DNA from: Euperipatoides rowelli
Taxonomy: Eukaryota > Onychophora > Udeonychophora > Euonychophora > Peripatopsidae
Assembly (NCBI GenBank): GCA_003024985.2
Contig: PXIH01S0018775.1
DNA length: 10,796 nt
Reading direction: 5' to 3' (one strand)
The position numbers and the translations under genes were made by a program. Below the pieces are notes generated by a model that saw only the letters and a program-made list of their open reading frames with translations, did no database searches and was not told the origin of the DNA. Positions 6,371 to 10,796 of the stretch are shown here, piece by piece; within the stretch, counting starts at the first letter, position 1; every line of letters starts with the position of its first letter.

Positions 6371-8440
6371 GATTTTATTTAAACCTTTTTCACCATTACA
6401 TTAACTTTTTTAGCTAACATTTTATAGCCTCAGCCTACTTAACTCTTTTCACTCCAATGCTGGCATAATACCTACATTTATAATTATGCAGTTGTGCTCT
6501 AAAGACGGTATAATACCAATGTTATGTCAATCATTTTTGATATTCAATATTAAGGCCAAAAATGCTTCAATTTTTTTTAACTTTCAAAGAATTAGAAAAT
6601 GTTTGTTTTCAATTATCCCAAAATATTTAAATAATAATACGGTAATAATACTTATAACTTATCGTAAAAAATAAAAAATTGAATGATGAATGAAAGTGTA
6701 TAAATATTTGGCATATTTCTTAATGCATCTTTTTTTTATTATTCAAAACTTTTTACATTTACAATTCTTTTTATTAGAAGATTACTTAGCTATCAGTCAC
6801 AATATAAAGTCATTTACACCTTTTTTTGTAATTTTTGCATTATGCTCCTTATTGCCATTCCAAATAGATAAACATTGCAATAAGCATAGAGCTTTGTTAA
6901 AAAAAAGTTTATCTGATTTACAAAATGGCTAAGAAAAGTTTCTTGAATGAGGCAGACGTTTTACAAGATAATATGGGCACAGTTTTTTGAATTTTGATAT
7001 TTTCATAAATTGCTAATATAAAAAAATTGTACTATTTAATATAATTGGATATTGATGCCTCAGTAAATTCAAAGATTTGCTTCACCTACATTTAAATTAA
7101 ATTTTAAAAAAAAGTATTGGATTTTTTTCTTGTCCCATTCTGAATTGAATGAAATTCTATGTTTAATTTATTAATTGACAAAAACGGTGTAAAAGATCAT
7201 ACAACCTATAATCTTAACTAGGCTAGGCCTATTTGTTAAATTTTTATTTTCTGTACATTTTGTATTTTTATTTGATTTTGACCGATCTCATGAGATGAAT
7301 AATAAAAAAAAAAGTTTTCATCGATCGATTAAGCTACAATGTCCAGTCAAGTATATGCTGAATCAATAAACATGATTGGTGCAGGAAAACAAATGGATGT
7401 GAATTAACCTTTCCTTGGCAAGATAGTAAAAGGTTAACGACATAAATGTAACTTTCACATTAAACTACTAATAAGTTTCGGCATTTAATAAAAATGACAG
7501 ATTGACAGCATTTACAAATTTCATGTTTTTTTATTTATATACAACATAACCAAACAGTGATAACTTTTTTTTTTCACACATAGGAATCTATTCACATTGT
7601 ATAAATTTTTTCCACCACTCTGTGCGACATGATCTTTACAGTATTTTGATTAGAACAAGAACCACTAACCCCCAGAACAAAGAAGAAACTTGAAATAACT
7701 ATTTCCAAGGACACGTTCCTAGGAAGACATAACAAATAAGCATTTATAACCATAAAAAAAAAAACAACAACAACATAAGGAATGAAGATGATTTTCCAAC
7801 CAGACCCGTATTCAAAATATTGATTACATAACCGACATCAGAAATTTTTTTTACTTGTCGATCACTATATATGGGATTAACCATCATACTATTGTCCAGA
7901 ATATTTAAACTATCACTACACAAGTACACATGGATACAGGATGGAAAGTAACAATATATTTTTGGAGCACATTTTCAGGTGTTTTGGAGCAACAAAAATT
8001 TTAACTTGGAGCATCTTGAAGCAAAAAAAAAATTGTTTGGAGCAGTATAAATTAGAACAAATTGATACAGGGCTGAAATTCATACTAAAGAATAAAAAAA
8101 TCGGGGCAGTTGTCACATAACTCACCTTTTTCAAGTAAACAAATTAAACTCTAAATATCAGCCTGCTTCAATTATTATTTCTGTTATAAATACTTTATCT
8201 GAATATACTGATTTGTTCTTATTACATATTGTAATACAAATTATTAGCCTACTGCATCCTTCTATCTTTTTAATTATATATTAAGTTACTATTTATGTTT
8301 CATTATCTATTTGAATCTATGATTAATTTGTACTCTAAACAGCTATAGCACAATGAATAGTTTATGATATTGATGACATGTGAAGAGTGACTGTGACATC
8401 CATTCACAGATTTACAGTGTATTACAATAAATGTGTATTT
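6370..8440. other. AT-rich non-coding or intronic DNA
   Basis: No gene is identified in about 2 kb. Short open frames at 6486-6674 and 6690-6932 (plus) and 7744-7929 and 7916-8134 (minus) are dominated by Phe, Leu, Ile and Lys, as expected from AT-rich DNA. A 53-codon minus ORF at 7592-7753 has a hydrophobic stretch but no family resemblance. Small palindromes TAGGCCTA (7224-7231) and ATCGATCGAT (7320-7329) are present. Confidence 0.55.
7962..8044 (+). repeat. Five phased TTGGAGCA-type words
   Basis: TTGGAGCA starts at 7962, 7984, 8006 and 8037, with a one-mismatch copy TTGAAGCA at 8016. Spacings are 22, 22, 10 and 21 bp, all near multiples of one DNA helical turn. Sequence between the words is A/T-rich and poorly conserved. 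It could be a decayed 22-bp minisatellite or a clustered binding site. Confidence 0.6.
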
Positions 8441-8441
8441 G

Positions 8442-8455
8442 CCACTAGAGGTCAG
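8442..8455 (+). promoter_or_regulatory. CTCF-like motif
   Basis: CCACTAGAGGTCAG agrees with the bilaterian CTCF core CCASYAGRKGGCRS at 13 of 14 positions, the exception being T for G at position 11. It sits at the left edge of a GC-richer block. One near-match in a window of this size is weak evidence. Confidence 0.2.
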
Positions 8456-8649
8456 CACCACAAAGCTACAATTCTATAGCCAGATCATATATGTCGGAAC
8501 ATGTGGGTAACCAATGTATATTATCTTGTCGGCAGCTGCCTTACTTCTAGAAATCTATAAACCGTTTAGATCTCTATTCTACCAAAGCCAGGTGAATTTG
8601 TATCTAAATTGCCCTGAATGACCCTGCCTTATCCGCTGTCTATACCTGC

Positions 8650-8922
8650 GGACGTTCTCTAAGTGTGTTAGCACCCTGTAACGCACCAGAGCGGATACCA
8701 ACTGCTGATAAAAAACAAAGACCTAGCTAAAATCCACACCTTATCACCTTTGCTGCATGAACTGAATGGGCCAACCGGACATTATTAGCACCCGATCAGT
8801 GGCCACCACTCAGCAAGGTAACTAGGCAACAGACATGGATTTGGAATCACCATTGACACAATGTAAGCTTTAATGTCTTCAACTATAACCTAGTAATGTA
8901 TGCTTGGACGTTATTAGCACCC
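8650..8922 (+). repeat. Three GGACRTT...TTAGCACCC words about 128 bp apart
   Basis: GGACATTATTAGCACCC at 8777-8793 and GGACGTTATTAGCACCC at 8906-8922 differ at one position. At 8650, GGACGTT is separated by about 11 extra bases from TTAGCACCC (8668-8676). Start-to-start spacings are 127 and 129 bp. Similarity outside these words is faint, with ACC(A/C)..GGATACC shared by the first and third units. It may be a strongly diverged tandem repeat. Confidence 0.4.
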
Positions 8923-8959
8923 ACTGCACACACCCTGGATACCGATCATGGACCAAAAA

Positions 8960-9480
8960 GCCAAACACTATGTGAGACAAAGAGGTTATATTGTGCATAT
9001 TTCATAAGTGTTAAAATATTCTCAACATATTAAAATATAGAGCCCCAAAATTAATATTAAGCTATCCTGAAAACCCACCAAGACAATAGACAGAGGGGTA
9101 AGGATGGTAGAACATTAAGTTCTAATTATTCCAGCCTGATAGACAGGGATGAGTACCCAGCCCGATTCATGTACCTGAATAAGACAATCTGACTAAAAAT
9201 AACCAGAAAAACTATGTAAGAAAAAAATAAGCATTATTTAAACAAGCCAAAAATAAAATGAGTGTAGCCTATATTATTTTCTTTATTTACATTATATTAG
9301 GTTATTAGTTATATTTGTATGGGGTCGCTCACTAGCACAGTGGCGTAGACTTAGCAACGCATTTTGTAGTATGTTTTCATAGTAAATACAATGTACATAA
9401 AATCAGTAAAATGTTCCTGTCTAAAATAAACTAATTCCCTATCTAAACATGAAATATGAATATAGGAAAGAACTTAAAAC
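8960..9480. other. Unassigned spacer
   Basis: No gene is seen. Two related words, ATAGACAGAGGGGTAAGGATG near 9087 and ATAGACAGGGATGAG near 9141, hint at a short internal duplication. GCACAGTGGCGTAGAC near 9336-9351 is GC-richer than its surroundings but not identified. Confidence 0.4.
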
Positions 9481-9497
9481 CCAATAATTTTCTTATT

Positions 9498-9518
9498 CCC
9501 CCTCCCCCCCCCCCCCCC
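9498..9518 (+). repeat. Poly-C tract
   Basis: Five C, one T, then fifteen C occupy 9498-9518, within AT-rich DNA. The complementary strand is a long G run. Such tracts are length-unstable and prone to sequencing and assembly error, so the exact count should not be trusted. Confidence 0.9.
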
Positions 9519-9519
9519 A

Positions 9520-10796
9520 CAAAACTAAGTTTATTTTATTAATATTACTTTTGCCAGACCAAAGAGCTAGTGTTGCTATAGTAACAATACAATGAATAGT
9601 TTTAACAAAAGTTAATTTTTTCCAGTAGCCTGACGGTGACTTGTGAGTTCCTTTCGGCTTCTGCTAACAAATGCTGAGTGTATAGGATAAATTATCTATG
9701 TAGAGGTTTTGTTGTCTGATTAATAAGTAGCTGGTATGGTGATTAGAAAAAGGTTTATCATGATGGCATCTGGTTACGTGAATGAATGTGAAATGAGAAA
9801 ATATCTTTTATTTTATTTTATTTTATCGTCAATGGGTCGAAAGTTGATCGGGCTGCTTTACCAAGTTAATAGGATATTATTTAACCTGGCAGCCTCTCCT
9901 GCTGGATATGGAATCTTCTTTTAATTAGTGAAGAGGTTTTTCAGCTTCCCCTCCCAATGATTGAGTCTCCTTTTTGTTTGCAAGATTGCCCTATTTATAT
10001 TGTTTTTTAGGGGCATGTTCATGACATATTTCCTGTTTATTTGTTTGTTTATATTGGTCTGAAAACATGTAAATATTTACGTACCATTCGTGAAATGGCA
10101 TATTTTTATTGGCTTCTTAAATACAGTATGACATCTTCCATTTCTTGCGATGACGTTATTTATTAAAATGATATTACAGCATACCTGTAGTTCAGACAAC
10201 TCTTTTATCTGTGAAATAGTTCATGAGTGAGTCATTTGCTTGCATATAATGATTGAAATATACTGTATTTTTATTTTAAAAATACGCAAAATCAGCTACT
10301 AGGCTACAATTTGTACATAATATTTTTAGAATTTGAATAAAATGTCTTTATAATTAGCAAATTTATAATACTGTAAGGGGAGGGGTCTGGCATAAACATG
10401 TATATTTAGGCAAAAGGAACACCTCTTTCCATTTAACCCTTACTGCCCTAAGCCTAACCACACATACGATAGCATTTACAAATATATTGAAATGATCCAA
10501 ATTGACATTCTAATAAAACAAAAATGACTAAAACAATATATTGAATAATACTGCTTCATATACATTAGGCTATATTTCCTATATTATGTACTGTATATAC
10601 AACTCCTGTGCTTAATTATGATAACCCTTAATAACCTTATGACAATTATTTAATGAAATTATATTCATCAATTTATATTTGAAACAGGCAGACGTTGAAC
10701 TCTACTGAAGGACTGGAAACTGGAAACCTATACAAAAATTTGGGGTAGGCTAAAGAATCGGACTACTAGATTGGCTATTGTAGTTGAACTGTATAT
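9520..10796. other. AT-rich non-coding DNA to the window end
   Basis: No gene is recognised on either strand. The open frame at 9736-9924 (plus) is 62 codons with no family resemblance and is probably chance. Four TTTTA units form a microsatellite at 9806-9825. TACAGTA/TACTGTA words lie at 10122, 10261, 10369 and 10589, and TAGGCTA words at 10300, 10566 and 10746. Confidence 0.5.
9806..9825 (+). repeat. (TTTTA)4 microsatellite
   Basis: Four perfect TTTTA units in a row. It overlaps the middle of the spurious open frame at 9736-9924 and accounts for that frame's Leu/Phe/Tyr run. Confidence 0.85.

Larger units (their letters stand above)
8440..8960. other. GC-richer unidentified block
   Basis: Composition is clearly more balanced than in the flanks, from about 8440 to 8960. 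A 34-codon plus ORF (8513-8617) is followed by no family match. A donor-like CAGGTGAAT at about 8588-8596 lies inside it, but I could not define an exon. Three related words (see the repeat at 8650-8922) suggest an old repeat. No tRNA-type box sequences were seen. Confidence 0.35.

Noticed and set aside
6690-6932. 80-codon plus frame that looks like a membrane protein
   Set aside because: The hydrophobic composition is what T-rich DNA gives; no start context, family similarity or flanking exon signals were seen.
7592-7753. 53-residue minus ORF with a hydrophobic segment (ISSFFFVLGVSGSCS)
   Set aside because: It could look like a secreted peptide, but a frame of this length is expected by chance and nothing else supports it.
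7744-7929. Minus frame with TGLVGKSSS, resembling an RLR motif I (TGxGKT)
   Set aside because: It has one residue too many between the TG and GK parts, continues into Leu/Phe low complexity from a CAA/A tract, and has no other helicase motif near it.
7916-8134. 72-codon minus open frame with Cys/Phe-rich translation
   Set aside because: It is explained by the TTGGAGCA repeats and A-rich runs read in reverse; there is no domain and no conserved pattern.
8034-8160. Strong minus donor-like AAG|GTGAGT at about 8126-8118
   Set aside because: All three frames just upstream carry stops within about 30 nt, so only a tiny or non-coding exon could use it.
9736-9924. 62-codon plus open frame
   Set aside because: Its middle is the TTTTA microsatellite, and the translation has no recognisable family features.

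Overview
The window looks like non-coding nuclear DNA of a metazoan. It is strongly AT-rich, has long gene-free stretches, contains an intron-bearing gene, and has two single ambiguous bases (N at 330 and 814) typical of a draft assembly. The only securely identified gene is the 3'-terminal coding exon of a RIG-I-like receptor (RLR; RIG-I/MDA5/LGP2 family) on the minus strand at 4646-5484. Presence of an RLR fits an animal. The over-represented short motifs TAGGCTA/TAGCCTA and TACTGTA/TACAGTA suggest to me a marine invertebrate, possibly a non-vertebrate deuterostome such as an echinoderm, but that placement is an impression and not a demonstration.

Layout. 1-1090: AT-rich spacer with one GC-richer island (about 190-345) that carries an NF-kB-like decamer. 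1090-1300: a GC-richer block with an imperfect hairpin. 1460-2460: a composite repeat cluster (a 159-bp direct duplication, a 98-bp tandem duplication, a 12-bp triplet repeat, purine-rich GAGAAY tracts, two copies of a YY1-like segment and many TGATGTCA palindromes). 2460-2840: three spaced copies of a CAGAACGATG-type module. 2840-4645: AT-rich DNA that includes the probable 3' UTR of the RLR gene. 4646-5484: RLR terminal exon. 5485 onward: intron and unassigned DNA. 5860-6370 is a less AT-rich block with several short coding-like minus frames but no intact ORF. 7960-8050 holds five helically phased TTGGAGCA-type words. 8440-8960 is a GC-richer block with a CTCF-like site and three spaced GGACRTTATTAGCACCC words. 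9480-10796 is AT-rich with a 15-C run.

Function. The RLR exon supplies the end of the second RecA-like helicase domain (motifs IV, V, VI), the pincer region and a zinc-binding C-terminal RNA-recognition domain with both CxxC pairs. This would be a cytosolic sensor or regulator of viral-type double-stranded RNA. The upstream helicase domain 1, the Hel2i insertion and any CARDs were not found in the 5.3 kb upstream, so they must lie beyond the window, be in exons I could not recognise, or be absent. I found no bacterial-type operon, CRISPR array, tRNA, rRNA or intact transposase or reverse transcriptase gene.
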